From an uncultured Saprospiraceae bacterium (GTDB lineage Bacteria > Bacteroidota > Bacteroidia > Chitinophagales > Saprospiraceae): DNA of 58,775 nt. The stretch spans positions 1 to 58,775 of the forward strand of contig CALIEI010000004.1 of assembly GCA_938022165.1 (NCBI GenBank). The letters run 5' to 3'. Positions 1 to 8,735 of this stretch are shown in pieces. The notes beneath the pieces are model-generated. The model was not told the origin of the DNA, searched no databases, and was given only the letters and a program-made list of their open reading frames with translations. The stretch's first letter is position 1, and every line of letters begins with the position of its first letter. The translations under genes and the position numbers were made by a program.

Positions 1-273
1 AAAGATGTAGTAAGTAAAAATAGGATTGTTAAACCAGTTATTGTTGTAGTTGAATAGTCCAATCATTAAACTTAATATCACTCCACTGACGATGCAGATT
101 GCAGTGCGTATACTGCTCTTTTCACATGTAATTTGCAGAAACTCCCAGATACAACCTCCTATGATAATACTCATGAGTGCAATGAAAGAAAAGGCATGAA
201 AAAAAATGCCGAATACCATCAAGGTTACAAAAATGAAAGCTGTTATTGCTCTTGTTCTTAAAGTGGAGTTCAT
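1..273 (-). CDS. cdsA: Phosphatidate cytidylyltransferase, N-terminal part
   Basis: The gene starts with ATG at 273 and runs off the left edge, leaving 91 codons without a stop. The visible protein begins MNSTLRTRAITAFIFVTLM and alternates hydrophobic segments with short polar turns, as in the membrane-embedded N-terminus of CdsA enzymes, which make CDP-diacylglycerol from phosphatidic acid and CTP for phospholipid synthesis. The catalytic signature of this family lies near the C-terminus and is outside the window, so the call rests on the N-terminal Arg-Thr-Arg-x-Ile-Thr pattern and the membrane profile. It starts only 2 bases after the stop of the upstream CPBP protease gene, so the two are probably co-transcribed. 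Another polytopic membrane protein is possible. Confidence 0.6.
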   Translation of the reverse strand, partial: MNSTLRTRAITAFIFVTLMVFGIFFHAFSFIALMSIIIGGCIWEFLQITCEKSSIRTAICIVSGVILSLMIGLFNYNNNWFNNPIFTYYIF

Positions 274-275
274 AT

Positions 276-1226
276 TTAGGCTAGTGGCGCTTGTAGTTTA
301 TTTTGATTTATCATCTTCATGTACATCAGCAAACCTATGACAATGATGAAAGAGATAAAGCCAATATACCAAGGAATGGTTTCTATATTTTCTATATCTA
401 CAGAACTTATTTCATTCTTATAGAAGTAATCCAGCAAGACTTGAATTCCGTTATTGAAAATGTGGGCAATAATAGGGACCCATAGGTTTTGAGTATAGTA
501 AAATAGATATCCCAACACAGCGCCCAGAAGCATTCTTGGTATAAATCCAGCAAATTGTAAATGTATAGTACTAAAGAATATTGCTGAAACCCATATGGCA
601 ACGTGTGCATTCTTTGCCCACCATTCCAAGTTCTTTTGCAATATTCCTCTAAAAACTATTTCCTCCCCAATCCCAGGTAGCACAGCTATTAATAGAAGAT
701 TGATAAACAATTCATAAGAGGCTTCATAAGTCATGATTGAAGACAACAGTTCTTTGGCGGCCTCTTCCTGCTCTAGCATATATTCAGGTAGTGGGATTTG
801 CTGATTCAAGAAATATGAATATTGAACCATGGGAGTAGCACAGAGTAAAATAATGATCCCAAGTACCCAGTTTTTTGTCGAGGGACTGATACATACAAAT
901 AAATTCCACAACCAATCCTTTTTGTAGAGAATAAAGGCAGTAAGCAAACCAGGCACTAGAAAAGTGAACAATTGATTGAGGCCCAAAATGACTCTTATGA
1001 AATTTGCAGATGCGTTTTTATCAAATCCTGAAAGCGCATTAGCTAGCTCACTAATATTGTAACCTTGCGTTACAGCAAAAACGGCACTAAGCAAACCTGC
1101 TAGAAAAATACCTAGTAGAGCATTTCCTACCAGAATAAAGAAGTTTCGGCCGAATGAAAATGGCTGAGGAGCTTCATGGATAGGTAAAACCCGTTCCTTG
1201 TATTCGTGATTATCTGGTAAGTTCAT
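276..1226 (-). CDS. CPBP family intramembrane metalloprotease
   Basis: This 316-residue polytopic membrane protein belongs to the CPBP (CAAX protease and bacteriocin-processing) family. The three family motifs are visible: GEEIVFRG with the paired glutamates at about 188-189 and Arg193, a histidine at 222 in STIHLQF, and a second histidine at 255 in IIAHIFNN. These residues form the presumed metal site inside the membrane. About eight hydrophobic segments are seen from residue 28 onwards; the first 27 residues are polar and probably cytoplasmic. The substrate is unknown; bacterial members are linked to peptide maturation or protein quality control. It lies directly upstream of cdsA with a 2-base gap, and is divergent from pdxJ across a 65-base gap that contains a perfect dyad. 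Confidence 0.85.
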   Translation of the reverse strand: MNLPDNHEYKERVLPIHEAPQPFSFGRNFFILVGNALLGIFLAGLLSAVFAVTQGYNISELANALSGFDKNASANFIRVILGLNQLFTFLVPGLLTAFILYKKDWLWNLFVCISPSTKNWVLGIIILLCATPMVQYSYFLNQQIPLPEYMLEQEEAAKELLSSIMTYEASYELFINLLLIAVLPGIGEEIVFRGILQKNLEWWAKNAHVAIWVSAIFFSTIHLQFAGFIPRMLLGAVLGYLFYYTQNLWVPIIAHIFNNGIQVLLDYFYKNEISSVDIENIETIPWYIGFISFIIVIGLLMYMKMINQNKLQAPLA

Positions 1227-1251
1227 TTTTAAGCAGTAAGATTTAAGTATC

Positions 1252-1272
1252 GAATTGCTAATTTAGCAATTC
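1252..1272. promoter_or_regulatory. Perfect 10-bp dyad between divergent genes
   Basis: GAATTGCTAA at 1252-1261 is repeated as its exact reverse complement at 1263-1272 with one base between. It lies midway in the only gap between the CPBP protease gene (minus) and pdxJ (plus), 19 bases before the pdxJ start. It could be an operator, a divergent promoter core (TAATTTAG on plus resembles the TAnnTTTG box with one mismatch) or a hairpin in the pdxJ leader. No T-run follows on either side, so a terminator is unlikely. Confidence 0.4.
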
Positions 1273-1291
1273 AAAAAGGAAGCATTGTATT

Positions 1292-2029
1292 ATGACTAGA
1301 TTAAGTGTCAACATTAATAAAATAGCACTGATAAGGAATAGCAGAGGAAGTAATTTGCCTGACTTGAGTCAAGTGGCAAAAGATTGCGAACGATTTGGTG
1401 CTCAAGGAATTACAGTGCATCCACGACCTGATGAGCGACACATTAGGTACAGCGATATTCCAATTCTAAAGAAAATTGTCAAAACAGAATTTAATATCGA
1501 GGGAAACCCTACAGAGCGATTCTTAAAAATGGTTGAGGAGAATGTACCTCATCAAGTAACGCTTGTACCAGATGCACCAGATGCTTTAACATCTGATTCT
1601 GGTTGGGATACCATTACTCATGAAGGGAAATTGAAGGAAATTGTGGCGAGAATGCATGCAAAAGGGATAAGGGTGTCTATTTTTTTAAATCCAGAAGAGA
1701 AAATGGTGGAAGGAGCTAAAAAAGTAGGAACGGATAGAATTGAGTTTTATACAGGTGACTACGCAAAACATTTTGCTCTATCTAAAGAAAAAGCGATTGC
1801 TCCTTTTGTAAAAGCCTCACTATTAGCGAATTCTATGGGCCTAGGCTTAAATGCAGGCCATGATTTGAACTTAAAAAACCTAAATTATTTCGCTAAAAAC
1901 ATCCCACAATTACTAGAAGTTTCCATCGGGCACGCCTTAGTTATAGACGCTTTATACTATGGTTTACAAAATTCAATCAAAATGTATTTGCATGAATTGA
2001 ATCGACCAGTGGACATTTATAGGATGTAG
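1292..2029 (+). CDS. pdxJ: Pyridoxine 5'-phosphate synthase PdxJ
   Basis: This 245-residue protein matches PdxJ over its full length. PdxJ is a TIM-barrel enzyme that condenses 1-deoxy-D-xylulose 5-phosphate with 3-amino-2-oxopropyl phosphate to form pyridoxine 5'-phosphate, the last ring-forming step of vitamin B6 synthesis in the cytoplasm. Recognisable parts are the N-terminal [16 protein letters not shown], the [12 protein letters not shown] segment with the conserved His-Pro-Arg-x-Asp-x-Arg-His, the glutamate of NIEGNP, the LVPD loop, and [15 protein letters not shown] near the C-terminus, followed by EVSIGHALV. The length is normal for the family. The gene stands alone on the plus strand; the next gene is 145 bases downstream and unrelated. 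Confidence 0.96.
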   Translation: MTRLSVNINKIALIRNSRGSNLPDLSQVAKDCERFGAQGITVHPRPDERHIRYSDIPILKKIVKTEFNIEGNPTERFLKMVEENVPHQVTLVPDAPDALTSDSGWDTITHEGKLKEIVARMHAKGIRVSIFLNPEEKMVEGAKKVGTDRIEFYTGDYAKHFALSKEKAIAPFVKASLLANSMGLGLNAGHDLNLKNLNYFAKNIPQLLEVSIGHALVIDALYYGLQNSIKMYLHELNRPVDIYRM

Positions 2030-2087
2030 ATCGTTTTATTGTGAACTCGCATACATTTTAGGGAAATTTTAAGATATTAAAGAAAAA

Positions 2088-2104
2088 GTTAACGCTGGGT
2101 TAAC
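2088..2104. promoter_or_regulatory. Paired GTTAAC sites upstream of the SusC-like gene
   Basis: GTTAAC occurs twice, 11 bases apart (2088-2093 and 2099-2104), forming a 17-base dyad about 70 bases upstream of the SusC start. A TTGACATATTTTG stretch follows at 2119-2131 and could hold promoter elements, but the spacing does not match a clean Bacteroidota consensus. This may be an operator or part of an ECF-type promoter for the operon. The sequence gives only the symmetry; the role is a guess. Confidence 0.3.
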
Positions 2105-2174
2105 AGTCTTTCTTAAAATTGACATATTTTGTGTGCCTATTGGATTATTTTTTTTTAATTAAAATTGGATTAGT

Positions 2175-5100
2175 ATGAAAAAAATCTCACTATTATTAGT
2201 GTTGATGGTTACTATGGTGAGTTTTGCTCTTGCCCAAAGAACCATTTCTGGTACTATTACTGATGATGTCGGCGAAGCACTCATAGGAGCTAGTGTAGTT
2301 GCTAAAGGCACAACAGTTGGTACTATTACTGACATTGACGGGACTTACTCGTTGAACATTGCTGATGATGTTAATACGCTTGTAGTTAGCTACACGGGAT
2401 TTGACACTCAAGAAATCGTTCTTGGATCAAGCAATGTAGTAGACGTTAACCTTGTTCAAGGTGTTGAGTTATCTGAAGTAGTAGTTACTGCTCTCGGTGT
2501 AGCTAAGGAGAAAAAAGCACTAGGTTATAGTGTATCTTCAGTTGGTGGAGATCAAGTTGCTCACAAAGGTGAAGGTGACGTTGCGAGAGTATTATCTGGT
2601 AAAGCAGCAGGTGTTCAAGTTACATCAGCAGCAGGTACATCAGGTTCAGCTACAAACGTAACTATTCGTGGTTTGAGTTCATTTAGTGGATCTAACCAAG
2701 CACTATTTATTGTTGATGGTGTTCCTTTTAGTAATGACACAAACTCCGGCGTTAATGGAGGAGGTGGTAGTTTTATTAATGGAGCTACTCAAGGTTCTAG
2801 ATTTTTAGATTTAGATCCTAACAATATTGAAAACATTGAAATTCTTAAAGGGCTTTCTGCTGCTACACTTTATGGTACGCAAGGTAGAAATGGAGTAATC
2901 TTGATTACAACTAAAGCAGGTGCTGCTAAAACAGGTCCTAAAAAGACTGAAATTACAATTAACCAATCTTTCTTTTCTAGCGAAATCGCATCTCTTCCAG
3001 ATTACCAAGATTCTTTTGGTAACGGATTTGATCAAAGTTTCGGATGGTTCTTCTCAAATTGGGGACCAAGTTTTGAAGAAGGTGGTACTGCGGGATGGGG
3101 AGCTCAATCTGCTATCGACGAAAACGGTACTTTATTACACCCATATGCTAATTCAGCATTCTTAAATCCAGGTGGCCCTAATACAGGTACAAGTGAACTA
3201 GCTCAGCAGTTTGCTAATCAAAGATACGATTGGAGACCTTATGATTCTGTAGAAGACTTTTTTGATACCGGATTTACTTCAAATACAGCATTAAATATTT
3301 CAGGTAGTAATGAGTCAGGAAACACAGTTTATAATGCAAATGCAAGTTTCCTTTCTGATAAGGGATTTACTCCTGGTAATGAATTGGATCGTTTTAATGT
3401 ATCTATTGGTGGTAAAACTCAGTTGACGAATAAGTTCAGTATTACTGGTACTATGAATTATGCAAGAACAGATTATACTACACCTCCTATTGCATCAAGT
3501 AGAGGTAATGGTACAGATGGTCTTTCTATTTATGGTAACGTATTCTTTACGCCTAGATCTGTGGATTTAAATGGCTTACCATTTGAAGACCCAGTTACAA
3601 AGGCTAGTATTTACTATAGAAATGGTAACGATATTATTAACCCAAGATGGACTGCTAAAAATGTTATCTACAGTCAGTTGACTAACAGATTTAACTGGAA
3701 CTTAGGTATTGGATATGACCTTACCGATAATTTATCAGTAGCTTGGAGATCTGGTCTTGATTTTTACAATGAAAGAAACGTAAACAGCTCTAATAAGGGT
3801 GGTATCAATTTTACACAAGCTATTTTTGGTTTCCTAGATACGTATGATAATAATAATGCGATTTGGGATCACCTTGCAACTGTTAAGGGAGATTATAGAT
3901 TGACAGATGATTTAGGATTGAACTTTACAGTGGGAGCAACAGCAAGATCTGATCAATTTGCTCAATCTGGTGTAGCAAGTACTGGTCAATTAGTATATGG
4001 TGTTACACAACATTTTAATTACCAAAATCAAGCACCAATTCAATTCGAAAGACAAAGAAACATCTTAGGTCTTTTAGGGGAAGCATCTCTTGATTATAAG
4101 AATTTCCTTTATTTGAATCTTTCTGCAAGAAGAGATTGGGTATCTAATTTCTCTGAAGAAAACAATTCAATTACTTATCCTGGTGTGAGTCTTTCATTCT
4201 TACCATCTAGCATTATTGATGGTTTAGAAACTGAAAATGGGATTAATTTCTTGAAGTTGAGAGGAAGTTTTGGTACTTCAGCAAACTTCGATACATCGAA
4301 CCCATATCCTACTGTTGGTGTAGTTGAACAAAATACAAACGTATTTAATAGCCCAACTGGAACTTCAATTACAACTAATCAAATCGATAACTTTAGAGCA
4401 AATCCTGATCTAAGACCAGAGTTGTTACAAGAATTAGAATTTGGTATTGAAGCTACGTTCTTTAAGTATAGAGGTACATTTGATTTTACTGTATTTAGAA
4501 GAAAAACAAATGACCTGATCGTAACTCAGCCATTACCACCATCAACTGGTTTCTCATTCACACAAAATAACGTAGGTGAGATACAAAATAATGGTATTGA
4601 AGCTGCTTTAAATTTTGATATCGTTAAGACTAGAAACTTTACTTGGAATTCTGGAGTAAATTTCTTTGCTAATGATGAAACGGTAACTGAGTTAGAAGAA
4701 GATTTAATCGCTTACGCAGGATCTCTTGCTGTAGGAGGTGCTTTGTTTAGAGGATCTAATGCTGCAATTGAAGGTGAATCTTTAGGTACGATAGTAGGTA
4801 CACAAATACAAAGAGATGATGATGGAAATTTTGTTGTCAACTCTGCTGGTAATTACGTTGCTGCTGAGCAAGATGCTGATGGAAATGTGCCAATTATCGG
4901 AGATGCTATTCCTGATTATACTTTGAATTTCTTGAACTCTGTGTCATGGAAAGGATTAAGCCTTGGAGTACAGGTTAGTCATACTAAAGGTGGTGATATT
5001 TTATCTAGTACTGTTGCTACTTTGCTAGGTAGAGGTTTGATAGTTGAAACTGAAGACAGATTGGCAACTTACATCTTACCAGGTGTACAAGCTGATGGAA

Positions 5101-5438
5101 CAGAAAATGATATTCAAATTAATAACTCTACTTACTTCTTTAGTAATTTATTATTTGGACCTACAGAAACAAGAATTTATGATGCTTCAGTATGGAGATT
5201 ACAAGAGGTGTCATTATCATATGCATTACCTGCTAAGTTGTTGCAAAACACGCCATTCGGAAACTTATCTATCACATTACAAGGGTTTAACTTGTGGTTT
5301 GATGCTTACAACATTCCAGATGGTGCAAACTTTGATCCTAATGTTCAAGGTGTAGGTGTTGGTAATGGTAGAGGATTTGATTTCATAAATGGACCAAGTT
5401 CAAGAAGATATGGAGTTAGTATTAAGACTTCGTTTTAA
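2175..5438 (+). CDS. SusC/RagA family TonB-dependent outer membrane transporter
   Basis: This 1087-residue protein is a SusC-type importer: a 22-strand beta barrel in the outer membrane, energised by TonB, that takes up oligosaccharides or peptides captured by its SusD partner. It has a signal peptide (residues 1-20, cleaved before Gln21), a carboxypeptidase-regulatory-like domain (about 22-95, starting RTISGTITDDVGEALIGASV), the plug domain (about 100-250, with SEVVVTALG, VTIRGLSSF and ALFIVDGVPF), then the barrel ending in an aromatic residue (IKTSF). It lies 22 bases before a SusD gene and 29 bases before a third lipoprotein gene counted from that gene's end, forming one operon. No glycoside hydrolase, protease or regulator gene is adjacent, so the substrate cannot be read from context. 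Confidence 0.95.
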   Translation: MKKISLLLVLMVTMVSFALAQRTISGTITDDVGEALIGASVVAKGTTVGTITDIDGTYSLNIADDVNTLVVSYTGFDTQEIVLGSSNVVDVNLVQGVELSEVVVTALGVAKEKKALGYSVSSVGGDQVAHKGEGDVARVLSGKAAGVQVTSAAGTSGSATNVTIRGLSSFSGSNQALFIVDGVPFSNDTNSGVNGGGGSFINGATQGSRFLDLDPNNIENIEILKGLSAATLYGTQGRNGVILITTKAGAAKTGPKKTEITINQSFFSSEIASLPDYQDSFGNGFDQSFGWFFSNWGPSFEEGGTAGWGAQSAIDENGTLLHPYANSAFLNPGGPNTGTSELAQQFANQRYDWRPYDSVEDFFDTGFTSNTALNISGSNESGNTVYNANASFLSDKGFTPGNELDRFNVSIGGKTQLTNKFSITGTMNYARTDYTTPPIASSRGNGTDGLSIYGNVFFTPRSVDLNGLPFEDPVTKASIYYRNGNDIINPRWTAKNVIYSQLTNRFNWNLGIGYDLTDNLSVAWRSGLDFYNERNVNSSNKGGINFTQAIFGFLDTYDNNNAIWDHLATVKGDYRLTDDLGLNFTVGATARSDQFAQSGVASTGQLVYGVTQHFNYQNQAPIQFERQRNILGLLGEASLDYKNFLYLNLSARRDWVSNFSEENNSITYPGVSLSFLPSSIIDGLETENGINFLKLRGSFGTSANFDTSNPYPTVGVVEQNTNVFNSPTGTSITTNQIDNFRANPDLRPELLQELEFGIEATFFKYRGTFDFTVFRRKTNDLIVTQPLPPSTGFSFTQNNVGEIQNNGIEAALNFDIVKTRNFTWNSGVNFFANDETVTELEEDLIAYAGSLAVGGALFRGSNAAIEGESLGTIVGTQIQRDDDGNFVVNSAGNYVAAEQDADGNVPIIGDAIPDYTLNFLNSVSWKGLSLGVQVSHTKGGDILSSTVATLLGRGLIVETEDRLATYILPGVQADGTENDIQINNSTYFFSNLLFGPTETRIYDASVWRLQEVSLSYALPAKLLQNTPFGNLSITLQGFNLWFDAYNIPDGANFDPNVQGVGVGNGRGFDFINGPSSRRYGVSIKTSF

Positions 5439-5460
5439 AAACAACATATAACTTAAGAAA

Positions 5461-7155
5461 ATGAAAAATTATTTAAAGCACATATTCTTACTATCGCTTA
5501 TATGTTTTGTTATAAGTGGTTGTAACCAAACGGATTTAGACCTAAGGGTAAGTCCAAATGATCTAGCTGCAGATGCATCAGATCCAAATTTACTTTTGAA
5601 CTCTATTCAGCTTGCTTATGCTGGTAACCAATCAACAATATCTGATCTTGCAGCAGGTTTGACTAGAATTGACTACTTCTTTGGAAGAGATTACTTTAAC
5701 GCACTTCCGGGCTCAACTTTAGATGCTGTCTGGAGAAGAACATACAGTAGTAATGTAACGGCTATTGGAGATTCAGATGCCATTGGAGCCTCTGTTGGTA
5801 TTTTGACTAATCTTCAAGCACTAGAAGATCAGCAAGAAAGTGGAGGAGCAGATTTATCTTTCCATCTTGGTGTAGCTAGAGCTTTATATGCGCACTCCTT
5901 GTTTCAACTTGTTGACTTTTTAGGAGAAGCTGCTTTTTCTCAAGCTGGACAATCAGTTGAATTCCCAGCACCTTCGTTAGACGAAGGGCAGTCTGTTTAT
6001 GATGCAGCTTTTGCTTTACTTGATGAAGCTGAAGCTAATCTAGGCGGTACTCCTTCTACAGTAGGTGTTGTCGATTTATTCTATGGTGGAAATGCTGCAC
6101 AATGGATTAGATTTATCAATAGTGTTAGATTGAGATCTTACGTTGTTACTGGTAATACTGCAGCATTTAATGCAATTATTACAGCTGGAAACTACATTCA
6201 GGATGCTGCAGATGATATGCAACTTACATATGGTACAAGTGAATTACAACCGGATGATAGACACCCTGATTATGCAGCTGACTACACACCATCTGGAGCT
6301 AATATTTGGCAGTCAAACTATTTGATGGCGACAATGCTAGCAAACGATGATCCAAGAAGACGATACTACTTCTATAGACAAACCTGTGGTACACCAGGTG
6401 CAATAGATTGCGAAGGAAACCCAGTAGAACCAGATGAAGAAACATTGGCTTGTTCTCTAGTTGTGCCTCCAGCTCACTATGATGGGTTTATTTATTGCTC
6501 TGTTGATGACGGGTATTGGGGTAGATCTCATGGTAACGATGAAGGTGCACCTCCAGACAACTTTACAAGAACTGCTGTTGGTGTATATCCGGCAGGTGGT
6601 TTATTTGATGATGACAGTTTTGGTAACGTTGGCCTTGGATTAGGTGGCGGAGGAGCTGGTGTTGAGCCAATTATTTTATCTTCATATGTAGATTTTTGGA
6701 GAGGTGTAATGGCAGCTTCAGATGCTGATAGAGCTATGTTCCTTAGATCTGGTCTAGAGAAGTCTATAGCTAAAGTACAGTCTTTTGGTGCTTTAGATGG
6801 TGGTGCTGACATGGCGTTTGCACCAACAGCTGATGATGTTACGGCATATATCGACGGAATGGTTGCTGCTTACGATGCTGCATCTGGAGATGATAAAGAG
6901 AACATTTTTGCTGAACAGTATTTTACTACTTTATTTGGCGGAGCTACAGAGGCTTATAACTATTACAGATTGACTGGATTTCCTACTACGGTATATCCTA
7001 ATTGGGAACCTAATCCAGGACCTTTCCCAAGAACTTTTTTGTTGCCTCAAGCAGAGGTAATCAACAATCCTAATATAAATCAAAGAATGGATTTAACAAG
7101 ACAGGTGTTCTGGGATACAAATCCTGCTAGTCCTGCTTTTCCACCAGCTAATTAA
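5461..7155 (+). CDS. SusD/RagB family nutrient-binding outer membrane lipoprotein
   Basis: This 564-residue lipoprotein is the SusD partner of the preceding SusC protein. SusD proteins are mostly alpha-helical, TPR-based lids that sit on the outer face of the transporter and bind the nutrient. The signal peptide ends in a lipobox with Cys21 (VISGC). The segment after it, DLAADASDPNLLLNSIQLAYA, is the usual start of the fold, and the region around 130-240 contains the helical ARALYAHSLFQLVDFLGEA and AQWIRFINSVRLRSYV repeats. The C-terminal part carries the typical FPTTVYPNW and PRTFLLPQAEV motifs. Glycine- and aspartate-rich loops (about 330-400) may form the binding site. It is translated from the same operon as SusC, with a 22-base gap. 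Confidence 0.93.
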   Translation: MKNYLKHIFLLSLICFVISGCNQTDLDLRVSPNDLAADASDPNLLLNSIQLAYAGNQSTISDLAAGLTRIDYFFGRDYFNALPGSTLDAVWRRTYSSNVTAIGDSDAIGASVGILTNLQALEDQQESGGADLSFHLGVARALYAHSLFQLVDFLGEAAFSQAGQSVEFPAPSLDEGQSVYDAAFALLDEAEANLGGTPSTVGVVDLFYGGNAAQWIRFINSVRLRSYVVTGNTAAFNAIITAGNYIQDAADDMQLTYGTSELQPDDRHPDYAADYTPSGANIWQSNYLMATMLANDDPRRRYYFYRQTCGTPGAIDCEGNPVEPDEETLACSLVVPPAHYDGFIYCSVDDGYWGRSHGNDEGAPPDNFTRTAVGVYPAGGLFDDDSFGNVGLGLGGGGAGVEPIILSSYVDFWRGVMAASDADRAMFLRSGLEKSIAKVQSFGALDGGADMAFAPTADDVTAYIDGMVAAYDAASGDDKENIFAEQYFTTLFGGATEAYNYYRLTGFPTTVYPNWEPNPGPFPRTFLLPQAEVINNPNINQRMDLTRQVFWDTNPASPAFPPAN

Positions 7156-7167
7156 AATAAAATAATT

Positions 7168-8064
7168 ATGAAATATATTAATATAAAATATGCCTTGTTT
7201 TTTGCGCTGATGGCCATTGTAATGGTGTCATGTACAGAAAGCGATAAGGTATTTGATCAAATTATTGATGCCGAGCAAAGAGGTGCTATTTTGAGACAGA
7301 CTAATGTTATATCAAATTCTGTACTTACTAGTGAAGGCTCTCTTGTTGATGGTCAGCAGTTCGCTGTTGAATTAGAGTATCAAGATACTGAAGATGGTTC
7401 GCTACTATCTGAAATGGATGTATTTTTGGCTTTTGTTGATAATACAGAAGACATGGTTGACAATAGTCAAGCTGAAATATTGTTTGAAACAATTCCAGCT
7501 TCTTCATTTTCAGGAGGAGATAGAGGTCTTCCAACATTCTCTTATACTGCAACAGCTGAACAAATGTTGACCGCTCTTGGTATGAACGATAGCCAATTAG
7601 GCGGTGGTGGAGATCAGTTTGTTGTTAGATTTGAATTAGCACTTACTGATGGTAGAAGATTCTCTGCTGCTCAAAATTCTGGTACAATTACTGGATCTTA
7701 CTTTGCTTCTCCTTTCACCAACTTCATAACTGTAGTTTGTGAACCACCAGCACCTACACCAGGTACTTGGACGGTTGTAACTCAAGATTCATATGGTGAT
7801 GATTGGAATGGTGCATCGCTTACAATTCTTTTGGATGAAACTAATATGATTAGCATTGCACATTTAGAAGGAGACAATACTCAAAATTTCGACTTTGAAG
7901 TTCCTGATGGTACTGCTACTATTTCTATTATGTATAATGCAGGAAGTTTTGATTGTGAAAACGGCTTTGAGGTAACATCTGCAAATGGTAATACGATTAT
8001 TGACGTTGAACCAACCCCAACAGCGGGAATAGAATTGTTAGACTTTTGTGCAGGAGGTTTCTAA
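7168..8064 (+). CDS. Surface lipoprotein of the SusCD operon, unknown function
   Basis: This 298-residue protein has a lipoprotein signal with Cys22 (VMVSC). I recognise no full-length family. The N-terminal half (about 45-180) looks like beta-sandwich material. The C-terminal part (about 195-290) carries DSYGDDWNGASLTI, a motif common in secreted Bacteroidota proteins with beta-sandwich modules of unknown role. It starts 12 bases after the SusD stop and is followed by a strong terminator, so it is the third and last gene of the operon. By position it resembles the SusE/SusF-type surface glycan-binding lipoproteins that often follow SusD, but sequence similarity to them cannot be claimed. Confidence 0.8.
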   Translation: MKYINIKYALFFALMAIVMVSCTESDKVFDQIIDAEQRGAILRQTNVISNSVLTSEGSLVDGQQFAVELEYQDTEDGSLLSEMDVFLAFVDNTEDMVDNSQAEILFETIPASSFSGGDRGLPTFSYTATAEQMLTALGMNDSQLGGGGDQFVVRFELALTDGRRFSAAQNSGTITGSYFASPFTNFITVVCEPPAPTPGTWTVVTQDSYGDDWNGASLTILLDETNMISIAHLEGDNTQNFDFEVPDGTATISIMYNAGSFDCENGFEVTSANGNTIIDVEPTPTAGIELLDFCAGGF

Positions 8065-8087
8065 AAACTTCTTTGTAACAACATAAC

Positions 8088-8128
8088 AAAATGGCTGGAT
8101 AGATTAAGTTCTATTCAGCCATTTTTTT
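8088..8128 (+). terminator. Rho-independent terminator of the SusCD operon
   Basis: A 15-base stem (8088-8102 with 8111-8125, one G-T pair) encloses an 8-base loop and ends in a run of seven T. It lies 24 bases after the stop codon of the third operon gene. Confidence 0.9.
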
Positions 8129-8225
8129 GTTTCGTTATCTTGAACTAATATAAAATATTGCAAGAACGAATTTTCTCTTCTACTGTTTCTTGTATTCTCT
8201 TTCCTCTATGCGTGACCTGAGTAAA

Positions 8226-8734
8226 CGAAGCATACTATGTGCTCTTTGCTTACTATGTGCCCTTTGTGTTTTACCAAAAGAGCGAAGCATACCTATGTGC
8301 TCTTTGCTTACTTTGCGTCCTTTGTGTTTTATCGAAAGAGCGAAGCATACCTATGTGCTCTTTGTGTTTAACTGAAAGAGCGAAGCATACCTATGTGTTC
8401 TTTGTCTACTATGTGCTCTTTGTGTTTAACTGAAAGAGCGAAGCATACCTATATGCTCTTTGTCTTCTTTGTGCCCTTTGTGTTTTACCGAAAGAGCGAA
8501 GCATACCTATGTGCTCTTTGTTTCCTATGTGTTCTTTGTGTTTTGCCGAATGAGCGAAGCACTTCTATCTGGTCTTTGTCTTCTTTGTGCACTTTGTGTT
8601 TTACCGAAAGAGCGAAGCATACCTATGTGATCTTTGTTTCCTATGTGTTCTTTGTGTTTTGCCGAATGAGCGAAGCACTTCTATGTGGTCTTTGTCTTCT
8701 TTGTGCACTTTGTGTTTTACCGAAAGAGCGAAGC
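8226..8734. repeat. 58-bp tandem repeat array, nine units
   Basis: The anchor CGAAGC recurs at 8226, 8283, 8341, 8381, 8439, 8497, 8555, 8613, 8671 and 8729, giving spacings of 57, 58, 40, 58, 58, 58, 58, 58 and 58. Each full unit is made of a GAAAGAGCGAAGCATAC core followed by two similar segments of about 18 bases (CTATGTGCTCTTTGT-like and CTTTGTGTTTTACC-like); the 40-base unit lacks one of these. Units 8497-8612 and 8613-8728 form a 116-base dimer copied almost exactly, so the array has grown by duplicating two-unit blocks. Since 58 is not a multiple of 3, no frame is kept from unit to unit, so the cysteine/leucine-rich open frames across it are not protein genes. The array ends one base before the stop codon of the convergent FG-GAP gene. 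Confidence 0.93.
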
Positions 8735-8735
8735 A

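Noticed and set aside
8226-8734. CRISPR array
   Set aside because: The units are adjacent direct repeats with internal sub-repeats; there are no unique spacers and no cas genes nearby.
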